Below the pieces are notes generated by a model. That model did not search any database. It was not told the DNA's origin and worked only from the letters and a program-made list of their open reading frames with translations. Below are positions 40,355-50,900 of a stretch of 51,328 nt of DNA, piece by piece. Made by a program: the position numbers and the translations under genes. The DNA comes from Fragilaria crotonensis (taxonomy: Eukaryota; Bacillariophyta; Fragilariophyceae; Fragilariales; Fragilariaceae), in the NCBI GenBank assembly GCA_022925895.1, contig JAKSYS010000455.1, forward strand, positions 1 through 51,328, given 5' to 3'. Every line of letters begins with the position of its first letter. Within the stretch, counting starts at the first letter, position 1.

Positions 40355-41547
40355 AGGATCATGTCATTGTACTCGTTGATACTGCTGTTGCTGTTCAATC
40401 TCCTCTCGACTGGAGGCGCTGCGACACCAACTAGTCGTCCGACAACACGCCGTCCGACAACACGCCGTCCGACAACACGCCGTCCGACAACTCGTCGTCC
40501 AACAACTCGTCGTCCAACAACTCGCCGTCCGACACCATCCCTTCAACAAGTTGTTCAACAGTACAGGATCGCCTGCGATTTCTTTCGAACCCCATCTTTG
40601 GCTGAATGTCAGCAGAAAACGGAGTTTAGCCGTTCGGACAGTTTGTTCAGTTTTTGATCCTTCTACGATTCCAACTGAGATTGGGCTCTTGACACATATG
40701 ACACGTTTGGAATTTTTTAAAATCTCTGCGACTTCCACAATTCCAAGTGAGATAGGACTCTTGACAAGATTGGAGGAGTTGGATTTCTTCAATAATCCGT
40801 TGTGGTCAACAATTCCCAGCGAGATCGGGCGCTTGACACAGCTGACTAAATTGAGGATGCGCCAGAACGGGGATTTGTCAGGCAGCATTCCGAGCGAGAT
40901 CGGGCGCTTGACAAAGCTGACTTCCTTGGAGTTCTACTTAAATCAGTTAAGCTCAAGGATTCCCAGCGAGATCGGGCGCTTGACACTGCTGAAGTCGTTG
41001 CACTTAGAGTGCAATAAGTTGACGGGCAGCATTCCGACTGTGATTGGGCGCTTGACGCAGCTTTCTGGGTTGTCTTTAGAGAAAAATCTGTTGACTTCAA
41101 AAATTCCGAGTGAGATTGGGCGCTTGGAACAGCTGGATTTCTTGCGTTTCGGCGGGGTATGCGTGGGTTGGTCTGGTTTTTTTAATCACCCGTCCTTTCA
41201 ACAATCAGTTGACTGGCAGGATTCCAAGTGAGATCGGAGGCTTGACACAGCTGGAGGAATTGGATTTCTCCGGAAATAAGTTGACTGGCAGCATTCCAAG
41301 TGAGATCGGTCGCTTGACACAGGCTTCTTGGTTGAGTTTCAGTGGAAATCAGTTGACGTCAAGAATTCCAAGTGAGATTGGGCTCTTGACTGAGCTGGAT
41401 GCGGTTACGTTTGACGGAAATAACTTATCGGGGACAATTCCATCGTCCCTCTGCTCAGTCAGGTTTATTTATGTCCATATTGACTGTGGTGAAGTCACCT
41501 GTAAGCCAGGTTGTTGCATATCAGGTGAAACGTGCACCTTTTGCTAG
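40355..41547 (+). pseudogene. Secreted LRR protein, copy B (frameshifted)
   Basis: The signal peptide is MRIMSLYSLILLLLFNLLST; I chose the ATG at 40355 by alignment with copies A and C, and the frame is open from 40331. A PTTRR stalk, the spacer [16 protein letters not shown] and about ten LRRs follow (SSRIPSEIGRLTLL and similar), ending in a cysteine-rich cap, DCGEVTCKPGCC. There are two breaks. The first is a shift at about 40650-40660, ending the first frame at TGA just before DPSTIPTEIG. The second, at about 41150-41210, is shared with copy A, where GTATGCG...CAATCAG could be a 52-base intron. Expected role: a secreted recognition or matrix protein. Without the first break the gene could be functional. 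Confidence 0.8.
40434..40530 (+). repeat. 12-bp minisatellite coding PTTRR stalk (copy B)
   Basis: About seven to eight units of CGTCCGACAACA or CGTCCAACAACT. The unit copy number differs from copies A and C. Confidence 0.8.
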
Positions 41548-42906
41548 GATATCGCTCGCCCGCCATGGGCTCCTCCTTGATACGATGGTCCGATTTGGTT
41601 ACTACCGGTAGCTGGCTACTGCTAAAGCAGTAGGTGATGTTTGTTTGTGACATCCATCCTCGGAGTTACTTATACCGCACCATTCATCTCCTCGGTACAC
41701 CGAGCGGAGTGGGCGGGAGGGCACAGGCGTTAAAACGTCAACTCGCTTTCGGTGGCTTGCCTACATTGGATCGAGGGACGTGCATGTGCGGCAGGATCGT
41801 CGACGTGGCGTGTGGGAAGTTCTTGTGTTGTCTACTGATCATCCGACCTGGTTGGACAAACAATGATAGCAAGAGGGTAGATGTTATTCTGTTGAACCTG
41901 CCATACCTCGTAGTCTGGTCAAGGTTTGATGCCACGAGTACTGTACTGAACCTCCCGTTCACACTGCCGCTATCGGTTTAGAAGGAGAAGTTACAGGACA
42001 CAGCATCCTGCAATCATTTTATACGATACTTTTTGTTGCACAGATTGTTTCACAATCTGTGCGCTGCGGTGGAATGCAAGATACAATGCCATCGTATTGG
42101 TCAAGAGAATGGAGTTGAATACAGTACTTTAGCCTGCGCTAGTGTTCACAAAGTCTGTTCTTCGCTTTTCAGATCAAAACCCATTGCCTTCGTCCCCTGT
42201 CGCCGTGCGAGCTTGTTGAAGATCAGACGCGTCGATCCTCTGGAATGTCACTGAGCGATGTTGCCTGGTACCCGTACCTGGTACCGGTACGAGCAGAGCA
42301 TGTGAACTTTGTCCTCGTATTACAGTACTGTCACTGTACGTCACGGTACTGGTAGTAGCGTCGTTTGGTCACGAACGAAATAGGGGAAATTTCAATTATC
42401 ACGCATTTTTTTCTTCCACCTTTCTATTTATACACAGTATATAGTACGATGACTACTCCAGATCCAGACTCCAGAACCAGGTACAGTACAAGGTAAAGGT
42501 ACTAGTAATCGATGGCTATTGGCTATTGGTTAAGAAAAACGCTTTGTGTCGAACATCAAGGAAATACAAGACATATGTCATAGTAACTTCAACAGTCGAG
42601 AGTCGAGATTCGAGATAGCAATATCTTCCAAATGAACGTTTCGAAATCGCAAACCCAACTATTTTGGTTTCGACACATACTACGAAAGAGTGATTTGAGT
42701 TTATTTGTATCGCTTTTGCGTCCTTTCTAAAGGAACCAAAAAACAATTTTCACTTTTTCCCGATTAACAATCACACATGTAATTGAGCCTCCTGCTTCCA
42801 ACCGTATCATACGAAAACAGACACACATATGAATACATACATACACACATGACTGGCGGTACAAGGTACTTTGAGTACTCCAGTACTCCAACACTTGCCT
42901 GAGGGA
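41548..42906. other. LRR copy B 3' flank and GTAC-rich intergenic DNA
   Basis: Bases about 41750-42137 match 24018-24393 downstream of copy A. The following 300 bases have dense GTAC palindromes (CCTGGTACCCGTACCTGG, GGTACCGGTACG near 42270). The last 150 bases lead into the TupA-like gene. No other gene is recognised. Confidence 0.5.
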
Positions 42907-44973
42907 ATGAGCATCCAACCGATTCAACGCCGTCGCCCTGGAAATGCATCTCCCAGCCAACTGTCTGGCGAAAGTTTGTTGGGGGTTACTTCTACCAACC
43001 CTCAAAATGCTCCTAGGTCGAGGCAAGGATTGTTTGGTCGAAAGCACATCGCGCAGCTGAAATCCAAGTCAAGTTCAATGGCAGGCCTTCTGTCATGCCT
43101 TCTCGTGGGAGCTGTCTACTGGACTCTGTTAATGTCCAAGATGTCTTCCTCCTCAATACCTGCTAAAGCCTTTCAAGGTCCGAGCAACGAGGAGCTGAGT
43201 TACAGTGAACACTTTTTGACCACCATATCCAAAGAGCAAACATACACTGGGGATTGCAAGCGCCGCTATCTGCATAACAAAACATGGGGCCAATCTGTCG
43301 CTCGATTTGTCGACAAGATTACTGCCAAGGATGTGGTGCGCGAGTTCAATGTACCCGATTTGAAAATTGTTCCGACCATTGCAGTCTATGATCAGTCCAA
43401 CTTTTCAAAGTTTACCATGGACGTGTTTCTCAAACTTGCATCTGGCAATGGGGCCATTATCAAACCATCGCATTCGTCGGGAGGGGTGGCGAGAGTGTAC
43501 AACGACACGTACCATTGCTTCAAAAAGTGCCGAAGACTTGATAATTATACAGTCAAGAATAAGCAGCCCCAGCATAAAAAGATGCAAATCTCCGAAAATG
43601 AGATGGAGGCATTCCTCGTAGCTCGAAAAGTAATGGATATTGAGTTGTCAAATCCGTATCTCAAGGCTGATATTGAGACACAATACCAGTTTATTCCGAA
43701 AGGGATTATTGTGGAAGAACGCCTCCATGTGGAAGACATGATGGAGTACCATTGGTGGGTTGTCAATGGCCGTCCCGTATTTGTGTGTCTTCGGTGCAAT
43801 CACGATGGTATCAACGCCGGGTCCTACTTTACGTCTCGCTTTCGACGACTCGACATCAAAATGGAAGGCCTACCAGCCTGTAGAGCAGACATGAAACAAC
43901 CCAAAACCTGGAAGCGCATGGTGCAAATGGTCACAGTTCTGAGTCTCAAACTACCCAAGGGGATCATTCGAATTGACCTGTACGCCAGCGATCGTGACAT
44001 TTACTTTTCCGAATTCACCTACACCAGCAATGGCTGTCGATTTTATTACGATCCCCTCGTTGCAGATGCCTTCCTGTACGGGGCGTTGTACCAAATATTC
44101 AAGCCCAATCAATTGACACCTACTTTCATTGAAGCTGCTATTAATCAACGCTTCTGGTACATTATTCCGTTCCTGCAACATGACAACGTAAAAGACGACA
44201 AGACGCACAATGCCCTCTGGCAAATGTCTCTCATTACCGCTCATCCGAATGATTGGACTACATGTCGTCGTGCCAAATGGCATGTCAGTTCCAACGCCAC
44301 AGATCAGTGCTTTGCGGCTGTGAGTGCTCTCGACAAGAGGTATCCCATCCACTGCGTCGGTGTGAGTTCGGATGATTTAGTCGTTTTGGGTCTGACACGA
44401 GTCGCCTCCCTGCGGGAGGCCATGGCACGCGTGGATTGGTTGTGGGCAGGAGGCGTACTTGCAGTCTTGTTCATACTCCTTTCGACGGGGACGGGGTCAA
44501 GTGAGAAGGAGTGGCAGATTGGGACTATTTTGCTGTATCTTGCTGCTGTTACAGTTTACAAGTATGTGCAACCCAACAGTTTGGGATTCTTTTCATCCGA
44601 TTCGCTTTTGAGAAGTGCGTTGGACAGCTACTACGCATTCGCCAGTGTGCACCCCATGACATCTCAGTTGATTGGCTGGATGCACGTCGCGACGTATTGG
44701 TTCCAAGTTGCGGCATGGAGGGCGAAAACAATTCGAGGGGTATTGTTTTGGTATCTAATGTATGAATCTGTCGCATCGTTTGCTAATGAGTTCGTGCACC
44801 TGACGGAAGAAGACCGGCAAGTTCGATGCCTTCGCGTGACCTATGTCCACCTCGCCAGACGGTTTGCCGTGAATGATGTCGTGCGGGCCTACTTGTTACC
44901 GCCGTTCTTCGTTTACCTTTATCTACTTCCAAAGTTGTTATTGCAATGGACTCCCTATGGAGAAACAGTCTAA
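42907..44973 (+). CDS. TupA-like ATP-grasp membrane protein
   Basis: 688 aa. ATG 42907 is chosen because the frame's earlier start (42871) is TTG. A basic cytosolic N-terminus precedes a signal anchor (about 57-76, MAGLLSCLLVGAVYWTLLM). The catalytic region follows TupA-like ATP-grasp order: DKITAKDVVREF, IIKPSHSSGGVARV (about 183, nucleotide-binding loop), IPKGIIVEERL, YHWWVVNGRPVFV, TWKRMVQMVTVLSLKLPKG, IIRIDLYASD (about 355) and IYFSEFTYTSNG (Glu about 369, metal ligand). From about 505 onward five hydrophobic segments form a membrane domain shared with the 5462 protein. ATP-grasp enzymes join a carboxylate to an amine or thiol through acyl-phosphate; bacterial TupA-like proteins act in cell-surface polymer synthesis. 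A role in glycan or wall-polymer modification in the secretory system is inferred. Confidence 0.82.
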   Translation: MSIQPIQRRRPGNASPSQLSGESLLGVTSTNPQNAPRSRQGLFGRKHIAQLKSKSSSMAGLLSCLLVGAVYWTLLMSKMSSSSIPAKAFQGPSNEELSYSEHFLTTISKEQTYTGDCKRRYLHNKTWGQSVARFVDKITAKDVVREFNVPDLKIVPTIAVYDQSNFSKFTMDVFLKLASGNGAIIKPSHSSGGVARVYNDTYHCFKKCRRLDNYTVKNKQPQHKKMQISENEMEAFLVARKVMDIELSNPYLKADIETQYQFIPKGIIVEERLHVEDMMEYHWWVVNGRPVFVCLRCNHDGINAGSYFTSRFRRLDIKMEGLPACRADMKQPKTWKRMVQMVTVLSLKLPKGIIRIDLYASDRDIYFSEFTYTSNGCRFYYDPLVADAFLYGALYQIFKPNQLTPTFIEAAINQRFWYIIPFLQHDNVKDDKTHNALWQMSLITAHPNDWTTCRRAKWHVSSNATDQCFAAVSALDKRYPIHCVGVSSDDLVVLGLTRVASLREAMARVDWLWAGGVLAVLFILLSTGTGSSEKEWQIGTILLYLAAVTVYKYVQPNSLGFFSSDSLLRSALDSYYAFASVHPMTSQLIGWMHVATYWFQVAAWRAKTIRGVLFWYLMYESVASFANEFVHLTEEDRQVRCLRVTYVHLARRFAVNDVVRAYLLPPFFVYLYLLPKLLLQWTPYGETV

Positions 44974-45757
44974 CTGACTCTCGAAGATGATAATGACGAT
45001 GTATCGCATTCGTTCTATCTAGCGGCAAGGACTAGTGAGGGGCATAATCTTTTGGAAAACGAAACATTCGCGTTCGACGAATCGGGGGAATACTGATGTA
45101 ATACCTACGATGTGCAGGTTGCGTTGCGGGCTGATTCACTGATACTACAAGAACTTCAAAGACGCGCCTCGTTTTGTACATCTTTGTACAAAGAGGTCTT
45201 GAACCGGTAAATGATATGCATATCAAGGCGAGAACACTTTTCTCATCTCCACTTCATGATGTTGTAGGCGCTGACGCTCGCCATCCGTTTCAACGAGTCG
45301 AAGAAACGAAAGGACGTCCGTGACACGAAACTCGCGATCACGGAAATGAGCAGCACATGGACGACGGCTGCTACCGGAATGATACCATGTACGTGGTGCA
45401 TTGTACTGCGGTCCGCCATGTCATGTGCCCATTAAGGAGATTCGTGTTCGGCACACGTGATGGTGATTCGGTCGACGTCTGAGGAGCGACGTAGGACGTG
45501 TGCAATATGCATAGAGCGATGCATATGTCATACTGGTAATCGTCTATTCATACTCGCAGTGCAACTATCTATCATACATCCATACATAGCACAATATCAT
45601 ACCAGTATCTCTTAGTTTATGACATGGTGGCGCACCGACCTTTCGTCTTCTCTGCAGCTGACGGCTGTCGCATCACGAATCACGAATCACAACTTTAGCG
45701 AACCTTTGTCAGCCATGACGTCATGATTCATGACTTCTTTCATGAAGAAGCAAAGGC
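44974..45757. other. Intergenic stretch after the TupA-like gene
   Basis: No gene is recognised. Short words such as ATGCATAT recur (CAATATGCATAGAGCGATGCATATG near 45505), as does GAATCACGAATCACGAATC near 45673. Confidence 0.35.
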
Positions 45758-45765
45758 GTCTGCAG
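45758..45765 (+). repeat. MITE target-site duplication, left
   Basis: GTCTGCAG, identical to 46125-46132. Confidence 0.9.
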
Positions 45766-46124
45766 CAGGCTGTGTTATTTTGGGAACTTTTTCTTATTTT
45801 GGGAATTTGCTCCCAATTAAACATTTTAAAAGTTCCCGATTTAAACCGTGTAGAATACGTAGGATTCAGTAGAGATCAACTGGCCATCGCCCGAATCTTT
45901 GTGGGATTGGCGTCGTACTGGACTCGGTCATAGTAGTACTGAATTACTGTATTACTGTATGATATCATCGATGTACTGACCATCAACGTAGGAATCACGT
46001 AGGACTCACACTGTACTGTGTACTGTAATGTTCCCAAGTAAAGTTCCCAAAATAAGTTTCAAAAAATGTCCCGAAATAAGCTATTTTGGTGTTTTGGGGA
46101 ACTTTCCCAAAATAACACAGCCTG
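45766..46124. mobile_element. hAT-like MITE, 359 bp
   Basis: The terminal inverted repeats are perfect for 21 bp, beginning CAGGCTGTGTTATTTT and ending GGGAA. They are bracketed by an exact 8-bp duplication GTCTGCAG. TTTTGGGAA and TTCCCAA words recur inside in both orientations. There is no coding capacity. End type and duplication size fit hAT, but the ends differ from those of the complete hAT at 37623-40143, so a different transposase must mobilise it. Confidence 0.92.
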
Positions 46125-46132
46125 GTCTGCAG
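46125..46132 (+). repeat. MITE target-site duplication, right
   Basis: GTCTGCAG, identical to 45758-45765. Confidence 0.9.
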
Positions 46133-46478
46133 TACGTGGTACGTGTACTGGAGTAGCATGTATGTGTCTACGAGAGAGCACTTCGAGGTATTGTATTGTA
46201 CTGTAGTACCAGGTACATGTACCTTCTGCAACGAAGAAGATTCATGGCATGAACACATATCTGTACACTCTATGCCATACTCCATATCCCAGCAGATTCC
46301 CGCAATGATGACAACCTGGCTTCTCGTGATTCGATCGATCTGACTGTTATCATCACGGAGTAATCACAGATCACAGTGCTGAATCTATTGTACTCGTAGT
46401 ACTTGCAAATAATGAGGATCTTGTCACTGTACTCGTTGACTTTGCTGTCCATGCTCCTCTCGACAGGAGGTGCCCCGA

Positions 46479-46600
46479 CACCAACTCGTCGACCGACAAC
46501 TCGTCGACCGACAACACGTCGTCCAACAACTCGTCGTCCAACAACTCGCCGTCCAACAACTCGCCGTCCAACGACTCGCCGGCCAACGACTCGCCGTCCG
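46479..46600 (+). repeat. 12-bp minisatellite coding PTTRR stalk (copy C)
   Basis: About ten units of CGTCCAACAACT, CGACCGACAACT or related variants. Confidence 0.8.
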
Positions 46601-47203
46601 ACACCATCCCTTCAACAAGTTGTTCAACAGTACAAGATCGCCTGCGATTTCTTTTTAACCCCATCTTTAGCTGAATGTCAGCAGAAAACGACATTCAGCA
46701 GCTTAGGAAAAGTTCGAGGTTCAACAATTCCAACTGAGATTGGGCTCTTGACACAGATGACACGTTTGGAATTTTTTATTATGTTGGTGGCTTCCACAAT
46801 TCCAACTGAGACAGGGCTCTTGACACAATTGATGGAATTGAAGTTCATCTCAAATGATTTGCCGTCAACAATTCCCAGCGAGATCGGGCGCTTGACGCAG
46901 ATGACTAAATTGGGAATTGCTGCAGAATACGGATTTGACGGGCAGCATTCCGAGCGAGATCGGGCTCTTGACAAAGCTGACTTTGTTGGGTTTGAACTTG
47001 AATCTGTTGACGTCAACAATTCCCAGCGAGATCGGGCGATTGACACAGCTTTTGCATTTGTCAATGTCATCCAATCTGTTGACGGGGAGGATTCCATGTG
47101 AGATTGGGCGCTTGACACAGCTCGAGTATTTGGAGTCCTACGAAAATCAGTTGTCGTCAAGTATTCCAAGTGAGATCGGGCGCTTGACACTGCTGCAAGG
47201 TTT

Positions 47204-47420
47204 GTATTTAAACCGAAATCGATTGACGTCAGCAATTCCTAGTGAGATCGGACGCTTGACACAGCTGGTAGGTTTGGATTTCAACCGAAATCGATTGACG
47301 TCAACAATTCCTAGTGAGATCGGGCGCTTGACACAGCTGCAAGGTTTATATTTCAACCGAAATCGATTGACGTCAACAATTCCTAGTGAGATCGGACGCT
47401 TGACTCAGGTGTATTCGGTA
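47204..47420 (+). repeat. 72-bp tandem LRR-coding repeats
   Basis: Three nearly identical copies of one LRR with the core AACCGAAATCGATTGACGTC and AATTCCTAGTGAGATCGG. This is the signature of recent unequal exchange within the LRR domain. Confidence 0.8.
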
Positions 47421-47561
47421 TGGTTTGACGTCAATCGCTTTACGGGGACAATTCCATCGTCCCTGTGCTCAGTCTCGCTTCATAAGGTCTATATTGACTG
47501 TGGCGAAGTCACCTGTAATCCAGGTTGTTGCCGATCTGGTGATACATACGACTTTTGCTAG

Positions 47562-47979
47562 GATACCTCTCGCCCCAGAAGCTCCTCCTTGTTAGTCCTC
47601 TGTGTCATATGGCATATGATTGGTCCTTCATCGCGACTGGTCTACAAGTTCAGTAGAGTAGTACTGGTAGAATACTTAGATTTGGCACTGTGGTACTGGA
47701 TATTGCACAACCTTATACTGTACAGTGCACCGCACTTCGCCAGTACTGAACAATACTCCAGTACCATATGGTTGCACTGGAGTACTTGTACGCAGGTAGT
47801 CGTACTGTGAGCTGAGCCGATCCGTCGAGAGCATCACGTTTGCGATGTTGAAACTAACGCACAGCACCCGTGTACAACCGTGTTTATAAAACAACGGTTC
47901 CCGTATACGGTGTGACGGTAGAGGTTTTAATACAAACCAAATATTAATTCAAATTATGAGCTGTTCTAGATGAATCCAT
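47562..47979. other. Spacer; possible 3' LTR region of the right-edge copia
   Basis: Contains GTAC-rich words (CAGTACTGAACAATACTCCAGTACC near 47741). The 200 bases next to the copia pol end (47780-47979) should hold its polypurine tract and 3' LTR, but with only one LTR in view the ends cannot be set. Confidence 0.35.
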
Positions 47980-50900
47980 TCATCTTTCCAATCTCATTTC
48001 ATTTGTAGATTCTCCGCAATCTGATTCACGATCGTCAAATCGAACCCGATTCTCTTCACGTTCGTGATCGCATTCGTTAAGTGTAGTCCCCTTATCCTCA
48101 TTCCAATTAGACTCTTCATTCAGCATCGTGAATCGATTCCGATCACGTTTGCAACTATTATCGCTCACATTCTTGTACTTAGATCTATCCTCCAGTCCCA
48201 TATTGTCGGCACATTTGCAATCACGTTTACATTTGCATTGGACCAGCGTCCATCCGTCGTCTGTCGGTACTTCGCCTTCCGCTCCGTCCAACACACTCCT
48301 GTAATCCTGATCAGGGTCCTGGAAGGGATTATAATTCATGATTCGGTCGCGGAAGGTTCGGAATAGAGACCCCTGCAAAGGCTTGGTAAAAAAATCAGCG
48401 AGCATTTGTTCCGTTGGACAGTACTCGATTGTCACTTCTCCGCTATCGACTCGGTCCTTTACAAAAAAATATCTGATGTTGATGTGCCTGGTTCGTTTGC
48501 TACTCGATGCACGACCATGCTTCTCCAATAGAATTGCACTTTTGTTGTCCTGATATACGATGTGTTCCTTTACATTGTATCCCTGGGCTTCCAAAAAATA
48601 TCGCGTCCAGATAATCTGAGGCATGACGTCGCTTGCGCCAATGAGTTCCGCTTCGGTCGAGCTCTTTGATGTTAGCTTCTGCGTCACGGACGTTCCGTAT
48701 ACCACACCTTTACCCATACTCATGGCTCCACCGGTGTGGCTCCGCATATTGGGATGGACCGCGTAGGATGCGTCAGCCCACCATTTCACGATGTTGGTAG
48801 AGTCCGCCTCCAGTGCCAGCGGCATCGTCTGTGTTCCTCGGAGGTATCGCATCACGCGCTTCAGCTTTTGATAATCGTCAACGTCTGGTCCTTTGACGCG
48901 AGTACACAAGAAAGATACAGCGGTCTGTATATCAGGCCTCGCTCTCTTGCATAGAAACAATAGTTTTGCCGTGTTATGGTGGTACATCTCGCTTGTCACT
49001 TCGTTGAGTTTTGTCGCTTCCGGGTTTACTTCAAACAGATTGTTGGATGCTGGTGTATTTGACTCTCCAAGCATGTCCTCTGGCAAGTTGTCAAGCATAT
49101 TTTTCACGTAGTCGAGCATCGAGAACTTAACCTTTCCGTCTTCGGAAAAGTCGATCGTCATTCCGAGGTACTCATGTACTTTTCCTCTTGTCTGCGTCAG
49201 TGGTGCCTCCTTCCCGAATTCCTTTTCGAGAAGATTGATTATTTCCGTGACAACGTCGGCACTTTCGTGCGAAATCTTCAGATCATCCACGTGCCACAAG
49301 ATGGTACACTGTTTGCCGTTGATTGTTTTGTTCATCACGCAGCAGTCGTACGGATTGACGATGAATCCCATTCCAGTGAGCTTTTCCGAAAGCAAACGCC
49401 AGAACAATAAAGCTGCCTTGAGTGTACCATATAAAGCCTTGTTAAGCTTCACATATAGGATCACTCTTCCGTTCTCGGTTCGCACGAACTGCTGATAGTG
49501 TGTCGGGTCGATTCTCACAAGTAGTTCCGCCATCTTCCCTTCCAATTTCATATGGACGGTCTCGTCCATGTCGGCCTGCATGAAAGCCCCGGGGATGTCG
49601 AGTGTGGCGACGTCACGACGTTCTTTTGCGTCAATGACACACGATAGCATGAGGGCCTCGATTGACACCGTGGGCGAGCTTGCCTCTTCTTTTGTTGTAT
49701 AAATCCGTTGTTTACGTCCATCCGCGCACCCGCGTCCTTTGATGCGTCCGCACCTCTTCCTTTTAAGGAACATCAAATAGTGCAGCGCCGCCCTCTTCTC
49801 CTCACGGGTCAGTTCGTTCGGTTGTTTTGGCTCCAACACCTTTCGATCGTGCAATTGCCTCAGCTCGTTGAGCACCGCCTCAACTCCATCTTCACCAAAT
49901 TCTTTGATGCCTTGCTTCATGCTGTACTGCGTCATCGCGGTGTGAGCAAGCGTCGTGTGAAGGTGAGAGTAGTCGCGAGGACGCTGTGCACGCAGGTTGT
50001 ATCGTTCGGTTCCAGGTCGCACTGGAATTTCCTCGACATCTTCTTCGACTTCCGTATCAGGGAGTACGTCGGCGACAGGTGGTAGTTCAACAACATCAAT
50101 GACATCAGGTGTAGCAGTAGGTGTAGCAGTAGGTGTCCCGATAACGACAGGTGGGTCAGCAATAATCTGTTCAACTTCAACTGGAGCTTCAACTGGTGGA
50201 TCGAGGATAGTGTGATCTGGGAGCACCGGTTCGTTTGGGTTGTCACCGTTAGGGTTCTCACTTTCCTCGTCATATCTCAACACTCCTGCGATGTGCGTGT
50301 CAGGGTCTATGGCACGGTCAGCGGGCCTGTCATTTCCGTGGCTACTGTCGTCGTCGTCACTGTCGTCGTCATCATCGTCGTCAGATCCCGCAAGTTCCTC
50401 GTCAGATTCTGCGTCCCCGGGGACATAATCAGGGTCACCGTCAGGGTCATCATCGTCATCGTCGTCGGGAATTAAGCCGCCTTCGCGATCGGCGAAGGTG
50501 AGGTCAGCTGAGGCGCGGCGGGCAAGCACGTGTACCCGGTCAATAACGTCATTAGGCATCGGCAACGCGGTCCAGTGGTTGCGATTAAGCACTTTTCCTG
50601 TGCTAAGACTGTAGAAATAATATCCGCCCTGATTATTACCAGTAGGCCTAAGGGCAATAGCACCCGTCGTGCGGGATGCCATTGTATTGTCGTGTTCTTC
50701 GTGCACTTGTACATAGGATCCGAATTCCAGCTTGGCATGCTTCACGAAGTCAATGTTAGTCCCGTGTACTATCGATCTGGGACTGAGGGTGTCAGAGATA
50801 CCGTCACGGGCAGGGAAACTGTTCAGCCAGAATACGCTGAAATACACGAGTTCAACGAGCATGCGCTTCGGAATCCTGGTGAACGGGAGAGTAGCGTACA

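Larger units (their letters stand above)
46412..47561 (+). pseudogene. Secreted LRR protein, copy C (one frameshift)
   Basis: ATG 46412 gives a signal peptide [18 protein letters not shown], a PTTRR stalk, the [16 protein letters not shown] spacer and about ten LRRs. The C-terminal cap is DCGEVTCNPGCC followed by DTYDFC and a stop. A single extra A in GGGAATTG (46915-46916) breaks the frame in the third to fourth LRR; the correct frame resumes with LQNTDLTGSIPSEIG. Otherwise it is the most complete of the three, without the A/B shift in the later repeats. The last LRRs are near-identical 72-bp tandem repeats (CGAAATCGATTGACGTCAAC), so repeat number is still changing. One homopolymer-like base could be an assembly error, in which case this is a functional secreted LRR gene. 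Confidence 0.8.

Noticed and set aside
47780-47979. 3' LTR of the right-edge copia
   Set aside because: Only one LTR could be inside the window, so ends cannot be defined.
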